Of a stretch of DNA of 64,000 nt, positions 1 through 9,600 are shown in pieces. Origin of the DNA: Promicromonospora sukumoe (GTDB taxonomy: Bacteria > Actinomycetota > Actinomycetes > Actinomycetales > Cellulomonadaceae). The stretch lies in the NCBI RefSeq assembly GCF_014137995.1, contig NZ_JACGWV010000001.1, positions 3,472,001-3,536,000 on the forward strand, read 5' to 3'. Position numbers and translations under genes: made by a program. How positions within the stretch are numbered: the stretch's first letter is position 1; the number at the start of each line of letters is the position of its first letter. The notes beneath the pieces were generated by a model. The model was not told where the DNA came from. It searched no databases and saw only the letters and a program-made list of their open reading frames with translations.

Positions 1-258
1 GCCGACGACGGGCAGGCCGTTGAAGTCGGACGGCTCGTGCACGCTCGCGATGACGGTGGTCAGGGGCAACCCCAGCGAGTCGGCGAGCTGCGTGATCGCG
101 GAGGTCTTGCCGACGCCCGGCTCGCCCCACAGGAGCACGGGGACGTCGGCTGTCACGGCCAGTGTGAGCCCGGTGAGCTGGGCGTCGGGGCGTGGCTCGG
201 TCGTCGAGCCGGTCAGCAGGGTCAGGAGGTCGGATGCGACGGAGAGCTGAGAAGTCAT
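1..258 (-). CDS. MoxR-family AAA ATPase (3' part cut by the window edge)
   Basis: Only the first 86 codons are in the window; the gene runs off the left edge. The visible N-terminus carries a Walker A motif, GEPGVGKTS, near residues 45-53, followed by a segment typical of MoxR-like AAA+ ATPases (ITQLADSLGLP, then SVHEPSDFNGLPVV). MoxR ATPases act as chaperones or metal-insertion machines, usually with a von Willebrand A protein that would lie further left. It is read after the 496-residue gene, with an 88-base gap on the same strand, so the two are probably cotranscribed. The ATG at 256-258 is the first in-frame start. Confidence 0.8.
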   Translation of the reverse strand, partial: MTSQLSVASDLLTLLTGSTTEPRPDAQLTGLTLAVTADVPVLLWGEPGVGKTSAITQLADSLGLPLTTVIASVHEPSDFNGLPVVG

Positions 259-346
259 GGGTCACCTGTGAGTGGTAGAGGTCCGGCCGGCGCTGGAGAG
301 GCCAGGGCCGGAAGGGTCAGGGCAGGAGAGGTCCGGGCAGGAGATG

Positions 347-1837
347 TCAGTAGGTCGCCACGAGGAAGCGGCGGGCATGCCAGTCACGCCGACCGCGTGG
401 GACGGCGACGAGAGATGCGCGGAAGGCCAGATCGGACCGGATTCCCCGGCCTGCCGGAATCTCGGGATCGGCGTCGAGCAGAGCCGGCAGGAGTCCCGCC
501 CGGTACGCGCCGTACGCGACCCGTCCTTCCGCCACTGCGGTCAGCTCGTCCTGAAGGTCGCCGGCCCTGAGCACGGCCTCGGGACCGAGCAGGTCCTCGA
601 CCGCGGCCAGGGCGGAGCCGACGTCGCCGTGGTCGAGACGTGCCCGGACGTCCGCGAGCGCCGTCGGGGCGCGATGCAGCTGGTCGATGACGTGGAGGCA
701 CGGCAGGGGTGTCCCGCCCAGCTGGGCGAGCAGCTCCTCGTGCCCGATCTCGTCCGGGGCGTGGTCGAGGGCGGTGAGAACGCCGTCGACGACCGTGAGC
801 CGGTGTGTCTCGCCGCGGCATTCGACCTGTCGTATGCCCGGAGCGGGGGCGACACTGTTTCGCCGGGTGCTGCCGGGTGCCAGCGCGTCGGCGACCAGCG
901 GGTGCAGGTCGCCGGGCGTGACCAGGCCTGCCCGGAGGAGCAGGGCGTCGGGCGGCACCCAGGTCGCGGCGTCGGGGAGCACTGCGGTCCCGGGGGACGG
1001 TGGGCGTCCGTGCCTCGGCGCACGCGCCGTGCCGGTCCAGGAGACGCCGGTCGGGGACGTGCCGGGTCGGGACGGGACGTCGAACAGGGCCGCCAGGTCG
1101 CGCGACGTCGGGGCCTGCGGGACGCCGTCGGCGTGGACGCGAAGCACCAGACGCCGCCTGCCGAGCCGGACGGTGATGCCGCCCCGGGGTACGCCGTCCG
1201 ATGCCACGAGAAGGGCGGCTTCTGCCGGCCACCTGGTCACCGCCCAGTCGTCCGGGACGCCGCTCAGCGGCACCGGGGCGAGCGGCACAGAAGCGTCCGA
1301 GACGGAGGCGCCCGACGCCGGACCCGCACGTTCGACCAGCTCAGCGCTGCGCCGGGCATCCCAGAGGTGTCGGTGCAGGTCGAGCCGGAACCGGCGGTCC
1401 GGGTGCGGCGTGGCCCGGTCGGCGACGTCCCACCAGGCCAGGATCATCCGTTGCGGTCCGGACGCCCAGGCGGGTGGCGTGCGGACGACGAGGTGCCCCG
1501 CCCCGCCGTCGGGCAGGGGGTACCGGGCGAGCGTGCTGGTGGTGTCAGGCCGCAGCAGACCGCCGGGCATCACCCGTGGCATGTGCCAGCGCAGCAGGTC
1601 GGGCACGAGCTGGCGCAGGTCCGCCCGGACGGCCGCGACAAGTTCGGTGCCGTACGCACGACGGAGGCGACGCAGGTCCACGTCGACGTCCACGCGTGCG
1701 GCCGCGCACGCGCCTGCCCAGTCACCCACCAGGCGGCGGGCTGTCGCGGTCTCGATCATCGGCGGCGGGGCGGCGTACTCACGTACCCGCTGCCAGGAAA
1801 GGAGCCGGAGGTTCTCGGTCGACCTCGATGAGTGCAT
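347..1837 (-). CDS. uncharacterised protein upstream of MoxR ATPase
   Basis: This 496-residue protein has no catalytic motif that I recognise. It is Arg/Asp/Ala-rich and soluble, with no signal peptide or membrane segment. It sits directly upstream of the MoxR-type ATPase on the same strand, so it may be a partner of that ATPase system (inference from context only). The ATG at 1835-1837 is preferred because an AAGG lies about nine bases upstream; a GTG two codons earlier is also possible but sits against that site. Coding status is supported by length, by a coherent protein sequence and by the fact that overlapping frames read as repetitive Arg-rich sequence. Confidence 0.7.
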   Translation of the reverse strand: MHSSRSTENLRLLSWQRVREYAAPPPMIETATARRLVGDWAGACAAARVDVDVDLRRLRRAYGTELVAAVRADLRQLVPDLLRWHMPRVMPGGLLRPDTTSTLARYPLPDGGAGHLVVRTPPAWASGPQRMILAWWDVADRATPHPDRRFRLDLHRHLWDARRSAELVERAGPASGASVSDASVPLAPVPLSGVPDDWAVTRWPAEAALLVASDGVPRGGITVRLGRRRLVLRVHADGVPQAPTSRDLAALFDVPSRPGTSPTGVSWTGTARAPRHGRPPSPGTAVLPDAATWVPPDALLLRAGLVTPGDLHPLVADALAPGSTRRNSVAPAPGIRQVECRGETHRLTVVDGVLTALDHAPDEIGHEELLAQLGGTPLPCLHVIDQLHRAPTALADVRARLDHGDVGSALAAVEDLLGPEAVLRAGDLQDELTAVAEGRVAYGAYRAGLLPALLDADPEIPAGRGIRSDLAFRASLVAVPRGRRDWHARRFLVATY

Positions 1838-1904
1838 CAGCACTCACCTTCGGTGTACCGGACCCCCAATCTGGCGATCGTGAAGGTCATCATCGGGAGG
1901 GAGG

Positions 1905-2447
1905 CTAGCAGGCCGGATGCTCGGCGGGTAGCTTCCGGAGGCGCATCCTTTCCCGAGCCATGTGCCTGATCTTCCGGGAAGCGCCGTGCTCGGCGAGGTC
2001 CCGAAGGACGACGTCGTCGGAGATCCGCTCGATCAGGCGTCGCTGGCACCACGGTGAGAGAGCCGCGGTTTCGCCGGAAAGGGTGCGCGGCCGCGTCTCG
2101 AGCTCACGAATGAGGGCCCACTCTCGTCTCCGCCGCTCGGCGAACTCGCGGTCCTCACCGGCGAGCAGGCCGACCCATCGCTCGCCCTCGACGTCGTCCA
2201 CGTACTTGAGCACCTCTGTCACCACGGGGCGTTGGAGCTGCTCGCCCTCGCCGACGACCTCGAGGAGCAAGGCGCGAAGACTCGCCTCCGGTGCCGCCTT
2301 CCAGTAGACGAACCATCTGGCGTGCTCGTCCTCGACGTCGACGCCGTGCTCGCCGACCGCCCCCGCGATGTCGGTGAACACGGCTGCGCCGCGCGGCGTC
2401 AGCCCGGCCCTGGTCTGGGCCTGCGCGTCTCCCTGCGAGGAGGTCAT
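1905..2447 (-). CDS. hypothetical protein, 180 residues
   Basis: An acidic, charged soluble protein (MTSSQGDAQA start) with no recognised domain. It has several Arg/Glu-rich helices in the C-terminal half. Its ATG overlaps the stop of the preceding gene (ATGA at 2444-2447), so the two genes are translationally coupled and probably act together. It ends about 70 bases before the 496-residue gene of the MoxR group, on the same strand. Function is unknown; a paired small-protein role is only suggested by the overlap. Confidence 0.65.
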   Translation of the reverse strand: MTSSQGDAQAQTRAGLTPRGAAVFTDIAGAVGEHGVDVEDEHARWFVYWKAAPEASLRALLLEVVGEGEQLQRPVVTEVLKYVDDVEGERWVGLLAGEDREFAERRRREWALIRELETRPRTLSGETAALSPWCQRRLIERISDDVVLRDLAEHGASRKIRHMARERMRLRKLPAEHPAC

Positions 2448-3256
2448 GACGTCGCCCCGCGCGTCCAGTCGATGGTCTCCAGGTCGGGATGCCGTCGCAC
2501 CGCATCGATCGTCTGCCTGGTCCCCCAGATGCCGGTCGAGGTGATGTCCCAGTCTGTCAGGACGAACCACGACCGGTCAGCCGGCCAAAGGTTCGACGGC
2601 GTCGCGTCGAGCGTGTCCGTGAGCTCACGGAGCGCGCCGAGCGGCCCGGTGAAGGCCGTGGGTTGCTCGTAGTCGTTCGCCGGAACCTCTCCGTAGAACG
2701 CGGTGATCGGCGCGTCCTGAGCCCCTCCCGTGATCGTCGCGAGGACGTCGACCAGTGCCATCAGGCTCGCTTCGTCCATGGAACCCTCCGGGGGCGCGGC
2801 AATCGACGCGGACCAGGACGCGCCCGTTCGGAGGGCCAGGTCGTTGGGCGGGTAACTTCTCTCGGCCAGCTGCTCGGCCATCGACGGACCGAAGCGCTCT
2901 CGCCAGCGCAATCGGCTCCACTCCGGACCCGGGCGCTCGACGAAACCGAGGGGTGTGCCCGTATCCATCGTCGAAGCGGTGAGGTCGATCCCACTGACCA
3001 CGTCCGGCTGCGCGAGCCCCCGCCCTACGAGGTCCTTCTCGACGTCGTCGTGCGTGCCGAGCCCCGCGAGCGCCTCGTTCTGGTACATCGCATGGAGGAT
3101 CCACGTCGAGTCGGCGTATCCGGGCGGCGCCCAGTAGCCCGTGAGCGCATCCTCCAGCCCGTCGAGCCAGGCGACCGAGGCTCGCGGATCTGTGGCACGC
3201 ACCCAGTTCTTCACGGGCGTGAGTGTGACACGTGGTCGACGGCCGAGGCCCGACAT
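2444..3256 (-). CDS. hypothetical protein, about 270 residues
   Basis: A soluble protein with many Trp and acidic residues (for example TWILHAMYQNEALAG and WFVLTDWDITSTGIWG). I do not recognise the family. It is coupled by an ATGA overlap to the 180-residue gene downstream. The start is uncertain. The ATG at 3254-3256 has no clear ribosome-binding site and lies five bases from a 53-bp inverted repeat; a GTG at about 3221 is an alternative, and an upstream ATG would read through the repeat. Confidence 0.6.
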   Translation of the reverse strand: MSGLGRRPRVTLTPVKNWVRATDPRASVAWLDGLEDALTGYWAPPGYADSTWILHAMYQNEALAGLGTHDDVEKDLVGRGLAQPDVVSGIDLTASTMDTGTPLGFVERPGPEWSRLRWRERFGPSMAEQLAERSYPPNDLALRTGASWSASIAAPPEGSMDEASLMALVDVLATITGGAQDAPITAFYGEVPANDYEQPTAFTGPLGALRELTDTLDATPSNLWPADRSWFVLTDWDITSTGIWGTRQTIDAVRRHPDLETIDWTRGATS

Positions 3257-3260
3257 TTGG

Positions 3261-3313
3261 GACCATGCAGTTGCTGCCAGGACCGGGCTCATCCTGGCAG
3301 CAACTGCATGGTC
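3261..3313. repeat. perfect 22-bp inverted repeat (family A), terminator-like
   Basis: Arms 3261-3282 and 3292-3313 are perfectly complementary over 22 bp, with a nine-base loop. It lies about 60 bases past the stop of the Otr(A)-like gene and just before the start of the next gene. No T-tract follows. The core TGGCAGCAACTGC is shared with the element at 6474-6574, so this is one member of a repeated family. A terminator role is inferred from position. Confidence 0.75.
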
Positions 3314-3372
3314 CGATATGCGCCGCCGACGCCGCGCACCAGCCCCGCGCCGCCCGTACCACCCAGATAGGC

Positions 3373-5310
3373 TCACGCCCGCGCCGCCTCCCGGACCGGC
3401 TCGAAGCGGTCGTGCTCCGTGCGGCACATGCCCTCCCCGTGCGTCAGGCCGGGCAGGTCCCGCTGCAAGGCCGCCACAGCCGCAGCCGGCATCTCGCCGC
3501 GCATGACGACGATCCCTCCGCTCCCGGCCCGCGACTCGAACGGCACCCCGCCCAGCCGGCCCACCAGCGACGCGACCGGGCCGACGGTGTCCTCCGGCAG
3601 CTCGATCACGAACCGGTGCACCGGCTCGCACAGCACCGTCCCCGCGCGGCGGATCGCGGCGGCGAGCACCCGCGGCGCCAGGCCACGGAAGTCGGCCCCC
3701 GTGCTCGACATCGCCTTGTTGAACTTCTGGTGCATGTGGCTCTGCCGCGGCGAGTAGCCCGAGTGGGTCATCACGATGCGGGCGTCCGGGACCGGCCAGT
3801 GCAGGGGCCCGCGGGCCAGCTCGCGGCGCACGGTGTCCTCGGTCGCGTCGAAGAACGCGGGCGGCATCGACCCGCGCTCGCACTCCAGCTCGAACGTCAC
3901 GCCGCTGCCCGGGGCCACGGGCTCCACGCGCAGCCCGATCGTGGCGTGGAACTCGTTCCCGTCCTGCTTCTTGATCTCGACCGCGTGCCCGGCGCCGACC
4001 AGCCGCTCCGTGCGCGCCGTCCGCACCGTGCCGAACCGCGCGTCCACCCGGTACTCGCGCTGCAGGATCGCGGCCAGCACCTCACGCTGGACCTCCCCGT
4101 ACAGCGACACGGTGATCTCCTCGTCGCGCCGTCGCACCCGGATCAGCGGGTCCTGCTCTGCCAGCTCGGACAGCGCCGCGTACAGTCGCCCGCGCTCACC
4201 GGGCGCGGCGTCCACCACCGTCTCGTACGACGGCGGCGGGAACTGGCTCCCCCGCTCGTCCCCCGGCCGCTCCGGCCCGACGACGTCCCCGACCCGCGCC
4301 GTCGCCAGTCCCTGCACGACGGCGATCTGCCCGGCCTCCGCCGTCGACCGCGGTTCGAGCGTGCCGCGGTTCGCCACGCGCAGGGCGGTGATCCGCTCCG
4401 ACTTCCCGTGCCGCAGGTCGACGCGGTCGCGGACCCGCAGGACGCCCGACCGCATCCGGACGAAAGCCCGCTTGCGCCCGTCCTCCCGGTCGATCGCGAA
4501 GACGACGCCGGACGGCGCGTCGGCTCCTGGTCCGACGGCGGACGGCGCTCCCGCAGCATCCACAGACGACGCTGCGTCCGAGCAGGACTCGGCAGCGTCA
4601 GCGGCGTGGGCATCGTAGGCACCCTCGTTCGTGAGCGCCGTCGCTCCCCCGCCGTCAGCCACGACGGGAAGGTACGTCCCGAGCGCGGCGACCATCTCCG
4701 GCACCCCGACGCCGGTCGCCGCCGACCCGAACAGCACCGGATGTGCGGTGCCTCGGCGGGACTCGTCCGCGAGCCAGGCCCGCAGGCCGTCGTCGGGCAG
4801 GGGCTCCGCGCGGGCCCCGGGCGTGCCCGCGCCGAGCACCCGCTGCACGGGCAGGACGTCGGGGCTGAGGCGGCGCGCGACGGCGTCGGCCACCGCGTCG
4901 GGGCGCGCCCCGCGCCGGTCGATCTTGTTGACGAACACGATCACGGGCAGCCGCAGCCGCTGCAGGGCGCGCATCAGCACGAGGGTCTGCGCCTGCACGC
5001 CCTCGACGGCGGACAGCACGAGCACCGCGCCGTCGAGCACGGCGAGGCTGCGGTCGACTTCGGCGATGAAGTCGGGGTGGCCCGGGGTGTCGAGCACGTT
5101 GACGGTGACGTCCCCCGCGGGGAACGACGCCACGGACGCGCGGATGGTGATGCCCCGCTCACGCTCCAGCGCGAGCGAGTCGGTGGTGGTGTCGCCGCGG
5201 TCCACGCTGCCCGGGCGGTCGATCACGCCCGAGTGGTGCAGCAGGCGTTCGGTCAGGCTGGTCTTACCGGCGTCGACATGGGCGACGATCCCGAGGTTGA
5301 GGTACGACAA
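3373..5310 (-). CDS. Otr(A)/TetM-like ribosomal protection GTPase
   Basis: A 645-residue EF-G-like translational GTPase of the tetracycline ribosomal-protection family. G-domain motifs are clear: AHVDAGKT at 10-17, DTPGH at 74-78 and NKID at 128-131. Beta-barrel and EF-G domain IV/V-like regions follow. Family members bind the ribosome and dislodge tetracycline; Streptomyces otr(A) is the closest type in spirit. Between the G domain and domain II, roughly residues 215-270, lies an Ala/Asp/Gly/Ser-rich insert absent from classical TetM. The start is TTG at 5308-5310, chosen because it gives the conserved N-terminus MSYLNLGIVAHVDAG. Resistance itself is not shown by sequence; a housekeeping ribosome-rescue role is possible. 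Confidence 0.85.
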   Translation of the reverse strand: MSYLNLGIVAHVDAGKTSLTERLLHHSGVIDRPGSVDRGDTTTDSLALERERGITIRASVASFPAGDVTVNVLDTPGHPDFIAEVDRSLAVLDGAVLVLSAVEGVQAQTLVLMRALQRLRLPVIVFVNKIDRRGARPDAVADAVARRLSPDVLPVQRVLGAGTPGARAEPLPDDGLRAWLADESRRGTAHPVLFGSAATGVGVPEMVAALGTYLPVVADGGGATALTNEGAYDAHAADAAESCSDAASSVDAAGAPSAVGPGADAPSGVVFAIDREDGRKRAFVRMRSGVLRVRDRVDLRHGKSERITALRVANRGTLEPRSTAEAGQIAVVQGLATARVGDVVGPERPGDERGSQFPPPSYETVVDAAPGERGRLYAALSELAEQDPLIRVRRRDEEITVSLYGEVQREVLAAILQREYRVDARFGTVRTARTERLVGAGHAVEIKKQDGNEFHATIGLRVEPVAPGSGVTFELECERGSMPPAFFDATEDTVRRELARGPLHWPVPDARIVMTHSGYSPRQSHMHQKFNKAMSSTGADFRGLAPRVLAAAIRRAGTVLCEPVHRFVIELPEDTVGPVASLVGRLGGVPFESRAGSGGIVVMRGEMPAAAVAALQRDLPGLTHGEGMCRTEHDRFEPVREAARA

Positions 5311-5428
5311 AGGCAGTCACGTCCGTGGTCAGGTGGGTCAGGGCACGGGGCGTGACAGCTGTCATCGGTGTTCCAATCTCTCGGGTTGCCCCCGACCCTG
5401 CCCTCCCGACGGGCGTGAAGGCAACGGT

Positions 5429-6301
5429 TTATCCGGCAGGTCCCGCGGGGGACGCCCGCCAGAGCCAGCGGAGGGCGTCCGGCAGCAGGACGCCGGCGTG
5501 GTTCGGGTTGTGGCCGCCGTCGCCGAGGACGAGCCGGAAGTCGTAGCCGGCCACGGCGAGCGCCGCGCCGACCCGCAGGTTCTCGGCGAGCCAGTTGCGT
5601 TCGGGCCGGTCCCAGCCGAGGTCCCGGTGCCCGGCCTGGAGGAAGATCCGCAGCGGTCTGCGCGGCTCGGCGGCCAGCGCGGCGGGGTACGGGTTGCCGC
5701 CCGGCATCTGCGCGAAGCTGGACAGGAACCCGACGACGCCGCCGAACCGGTCGGGCCGGTGCCACGCCGCTGTGAAGGCGCAGTTGCCGCCGCTGCTGCC
5801 GCCCACGACACCCCAGCGGTCCGGGTGGTCGGTCACGGCATATCTGCGGCGGACCTCGGGGAGCACCTCGGTGAGCAGGAACGTGACGTAGCGGTCGTCG
5901 GCGGCGTCGTACTCGGTGTTGCGGTTCTTGCGCGCGGCGGGGTCCGCCAGGTCCGGGAAGACGCCGGGGTCCACGAAGACGCCGATGGTGGGCGGGATCG
6001 CGCCGTCGTGCACCAGGTTGTCCAGCACGATGCCGCCGCGAACGTCGCCCTCGGGGTCGAGGTACCACCAGCCGTCCTGGAACACGAGGAGCCCGGCGGG
6101 GTCTGCGTCGGCAGCGAGGCCGGCGGGCACGTGGAGCCACACGCGGCGCGTCGTCCCGGGGTAGACGGCGCTGTCGTCCAGGCGCAGCTCGACGGTGCGG
6201 CCCGGCGGAACCTCGGGGCGCCGTCGGGAGTCGGGCCCGAGCTCGTACCGGACGTCGTCGAGGTCGACCGGCAGCGGTCGGAACGGAACGGGAGCGGCCA
6301 C
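5429..6301 (-). CDS. esterase-like alpha/beta hydrolase (enterochelin-esterase type)
   Basis: A 290-residue cytosolic hydrolase resembling the Fes/esterase D group. It shows an N-terminal beta-rich stretch with VWLHVPAG, then LLVFQDGWWY, and the nucleophile elbow VVGGSSGGN at about 165-173 (Ser170 probable nucleophile). A C-terminal GDGGHN probably supplies the catalytic His. Such enzymes hydrolyse esters including siderophores; no siderophore genes are nearby, so the substrate is unknown. It stands on the same strand as the Otr(A)-like gene, about 120 bases upstream of it. No signal peptide is visible. Confidence 0.8.
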   Translation of the reverse strand: MAAPVPFRPLPVDLDDVRYELGPDSRRRPEVPPGRTVELRLDDSAVYPGTTRRVWLHVPAGLAADADPAGLLVFQDGWWYLDPEGDVRGGIVLDNLVHDGAIPPTIGVFVDPGVFPDLADPAARKNRNTEYDAADDRYVTFLLTEVLPEVRRRYAVTDHPDRWGVVGGSSGGNCAFTAAWHRPDRFGGVVGFLSSFAQMPGGNPYPAALAAEPRRPLRIFLQAGHRDLGWDRPERNWLAENLRVGAALAVAGYDFRLVLGDGGHNPNHAGVLLPDALRWLWRASPAGPAG

Positions 6302-6473
6302 GCCGCCACGCTAACGACCGCCCGTACTCGGGTCCCACCCTTTTCCGGCCTGTGACGGGCTGCCGTCCCGGCAGAGCAGATGAGCGCGGGTCCAGTGGCG
6401 GTATCACCGGCCAGAGCGCAACTACACCCGCGCTCACCTGGCGCCGGAGCCCGGACCCCGGCGACCGGCCGCT

Positions 6474-6574
6474 GTTGACCACAGCGGTTGCTGCCAGCGG
6501 CGGCCCGATCTTGGCAGCAACTGCTGTGGTCAACACCGGACGGTGGATCGGTGGCAGGAACTGCTGTGGTCAAC
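6474..6574. repeat. inverted repeat of family A with an extra half copy
   Basis: Arms 6474-6496 and 6512-6534 match at 22 of 23 positions. A third partial copy at 6552-6574 is a direct repeat of the right arm with one mismatch. The element lies between the stop of glnE and the start of the esterase gene, both on the minus strand. It shares TGGCAGCAACTGC with the element at 3261-3313. Position suggests a glnE terminator. Confidence 0.75.
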
Positions 6575-6615
6575 AGCCGGCGCCCCGGCTCCTCCGCGCG
6601 GAGAGGGGGCCGCCG

Positions 6616-9600
6616 TTACTCCGCGCCGTAGAACACCCGCTCCATCACCGCGCGGGCGCGGCGGGCGACGCGGAGGTACAGCTCCTCGAGCTCCGGGCCC
6701 GTGCCGACGTCGCCGAGCAGGCGCGCGATCCCGGTCAGGGCGTGGCTGTCGTGCGGCAGCATGTCGATGCCGGCGCCCGTCGTCCGCCCGGACCACAGCA
6801 CGATCGCCGACCGCAGCCGCGACGCGAGCACCCAGGCCTCGTGCAGCACCTCGGCGTCGTCGTCGGTCAGCAGGCCGGCCTCGTTGGCCGCCGTCAGCGC
6901 GGCGACGGTGCCCGTGGTGCGCAGGCCCGGCACCTCGAACGCGTGCTGGAGCTGGAGGAGCTGGACGGTCCACTCGACGTCGGACACCCCGCCCCGGCCC
7001 AGCTTCAGGTGCCGCGCAGGGTCGGCACCGCGGGGCAGCCGCTCGGACTCGACGCGCGCCTTGATGCGCCGAACCTCCCGCAGCACCGCGGCATCGGGGC
7101 CGCCCTCCGGGTAGCGCAGCGGGTCGATGAGCTCGGTGAAGCGCGCCCCCAGCGACCGGCCGCCCTCGGCGCCCGGACCCAGGTCGAGCTCGCTCCCCAC
7201 GGCATCGGCTCCCACAGCATCGGCACCAGCATCAGTCCCGTCGGCAGCAACCCCAGCGCCAGGAGCACCAGCACCACCAGCAGAAGCAGCACCACCAGCA
7301 CCCCCACCGTCCGCCAGCGACGCCGCGACCGCGCCCTCGTCCGGCCCGCCCGCCGCGACCACGCTCAGCGTGCCCGACAGGGCACGCGCCCGCAGCAGCG
7401 CCTGCGCCTCCCAGGGCGAGGACCAGCGGCCGTAGTACTTCACGTAGGACTCGAAGGACCGCACGAGCGGCCCGTTGCGCCCCTCGGGCCGCAGGTCGGC
7501 GTCCACGGGCAGGCCCGGCTCCGGCCCGACGGCGGTCAGGATGCGCCGCATGCCCTTCGCGACCGTCAGGGCGTAGTCGTTGGCCTCCTTGTCACCGGCT
7601 CCGCCCACCGCCTCGTAGACGAACATGATGTCCGCGTCGGAGCCGTAGCCGATCTCCTGGCCGCCGAGCCGGCCCATCGCGACGATGAGCAGCCGGGCGG
7701 GCTCGTCCCCGCGCGCCACCTTCCGCTCGGCCCGCGCCTCGTGCTCGGCGATGCGCAGCCCGCCCGCCAGGACGACGTCGGCGGCGTCCGAGATGGCCTT
7801 CGCGGCGTCGACGGGCCCGAGCTCGCCCAGCACCTCGGCGACGCCGGTCCGGGCCAGCTCGCGCCGGCGCAGGGCGCGCAGCGCGATCGTGGCGTTGTCC
7901 ACCTCCTGGGCCCGCCCGAGCAGCGCGTCCGCCTCGGCGGCCAGCCGGCGCGCCCCGCGCGGCGCGAGCGACTCGGTCTGCGCCAGCCAGCGCACCGACT
8001 CCGGCGACTTGCCGATCGCGTCCGCGAGGTACCGCGACGACGACAGCACCTGGGCCAGGCGGGAGGCCGCCTCCGCGGAGTCGCGCAGCAGCCGGAGGTA
8101 CCAGTGCGTGGAGCCCAGGGTGTCCGACAGCTTGCGGAAGGCGAGGAGCCCCTCGTCCGGGTCGGCGCCCTCGGCGAACCAGCCCAGGAGCACCGGGAGG
8201 AGCTGCCGCTGGATCGCCGCGCGCCGCGAGACGCCGTCGGTCAGGGCCTGGACGTGCCGCATCGCGCCGGCCGGGTCGCGGTAGCCAATCGCCGCGAACC
8301 GGGCCATGGCCGCGCGCGGCGCGAGCGACGCCTCGCCCGTCGACAGCAGCGCGGTGGCCGGCAGGAGCGGCCGGTAGTAGACGGCCTCGTGCAGGTCACG
8401 CACCTCGCGCCGCACGGACCGCCACGTCTTGACCAGGTCGTCCGCGCCGCCGTACCCCAGCCCGCGGGCCAGCCGGCGCAGCTCCGCCTCGGCGGTCGGC
8501 ATGAGGTGGGTGCGCCGCAGCCGGAAGAGCTGGACGCGATGCTCCAGCGCCCGCAGGAACCGGTAGCACTCCCCCATCCGGCGCGCGTGCTCACGCCCCA
8601 CGTACCCGCCCCGCGACAGGGCCGCCAGGGCGTCGAGCGTCGTCCGCGACCGGATGTCCTCGTCCGCGCGCCCGTGCACGAGCTGCAGGAGCTGCACCGT
8701 GAACTCGACGTCGCGCAGCCCGCCCTTGCCGAGCTTGATCTGCCGGTCGGCCTCGGCGACGGGCACGTTGTCCTCGACGCGCTTGCGCATCGCCCGGGCG
8801 TCCTCGACGAAGTTGGGCCGTTCCACGGCCTGCCACACCAGCGGCCCGACGGCGGCGGTGTACGCCTCACCCAGTCCCAGGTCGCCCGCGACGGGACGAG
8901 CCTTGAGCAGCGCCTGGAACTCCCAGGTCACTGCCCAGCGCTCGTAGTACGCGACGTGGCTGGCCAGCGTGCGCACGAGCGGCCCCTGCTTGCCCTCAGG
9001 CCGCAGCGCCGCGTCGACCTGCCACAGCGCGGGCTCCGCCGACGCCCCCGAGCACACCTGGGCGAGGCGTCCCGCGAGCCGCGTCGCGACCCGCAGGGCG
9101 TGGTCCTCGTCGCAGGCCGGCGCGCCGTCGGACAGCACGCCCGGCTCGGCCACGTAGATCACGTCCACGTCCGAGATGTAGTTCAGCTCCCGGCCGCCCG
9201 TCTTGCCCATGCCGAGCACCGCCAGCCGCACGCCGGCGGCGTGGTCCTCCTCCTCGGAGCGCGCGACAGCGAGCGCGCCCTCCAGCGCGGCCGCGGCCAG
9301 GTCCGCGAGCGCCGCCGCGACGGCGGGCAGCACAGCCCGCGGGTCGGGCGCGGTCACGTCGGTCGCGGCGATCCGGAGCAGGCGGGCGCGGTAGGCGCGC
9401 CGCAGGCGGTCCGTGTACGACGGCGAGGCACCCCCCACGGGGCTGGTGCCGCCCAGCGTCGTACTGCCCAGCGCAGTGCTGCCCGGCGCGGTGCCGCCCG
9501 GCCCCGTACCTCCGGGGGCCGTGCCGCCCGGCGCGGCCCCCGACGGGTCCGCGGACGCCTGCGTGCCCGCGACCGGCTCGGCGGACCCCGGGTCGGCGTC

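Noticed and set aside
5311..5428. Possible leader peptide before the Otr(A)-like gene
   Set aside because: A short frame can be read on the minus strand and overlaps the start, but no ribosome-binding site or attenuator stems support it.
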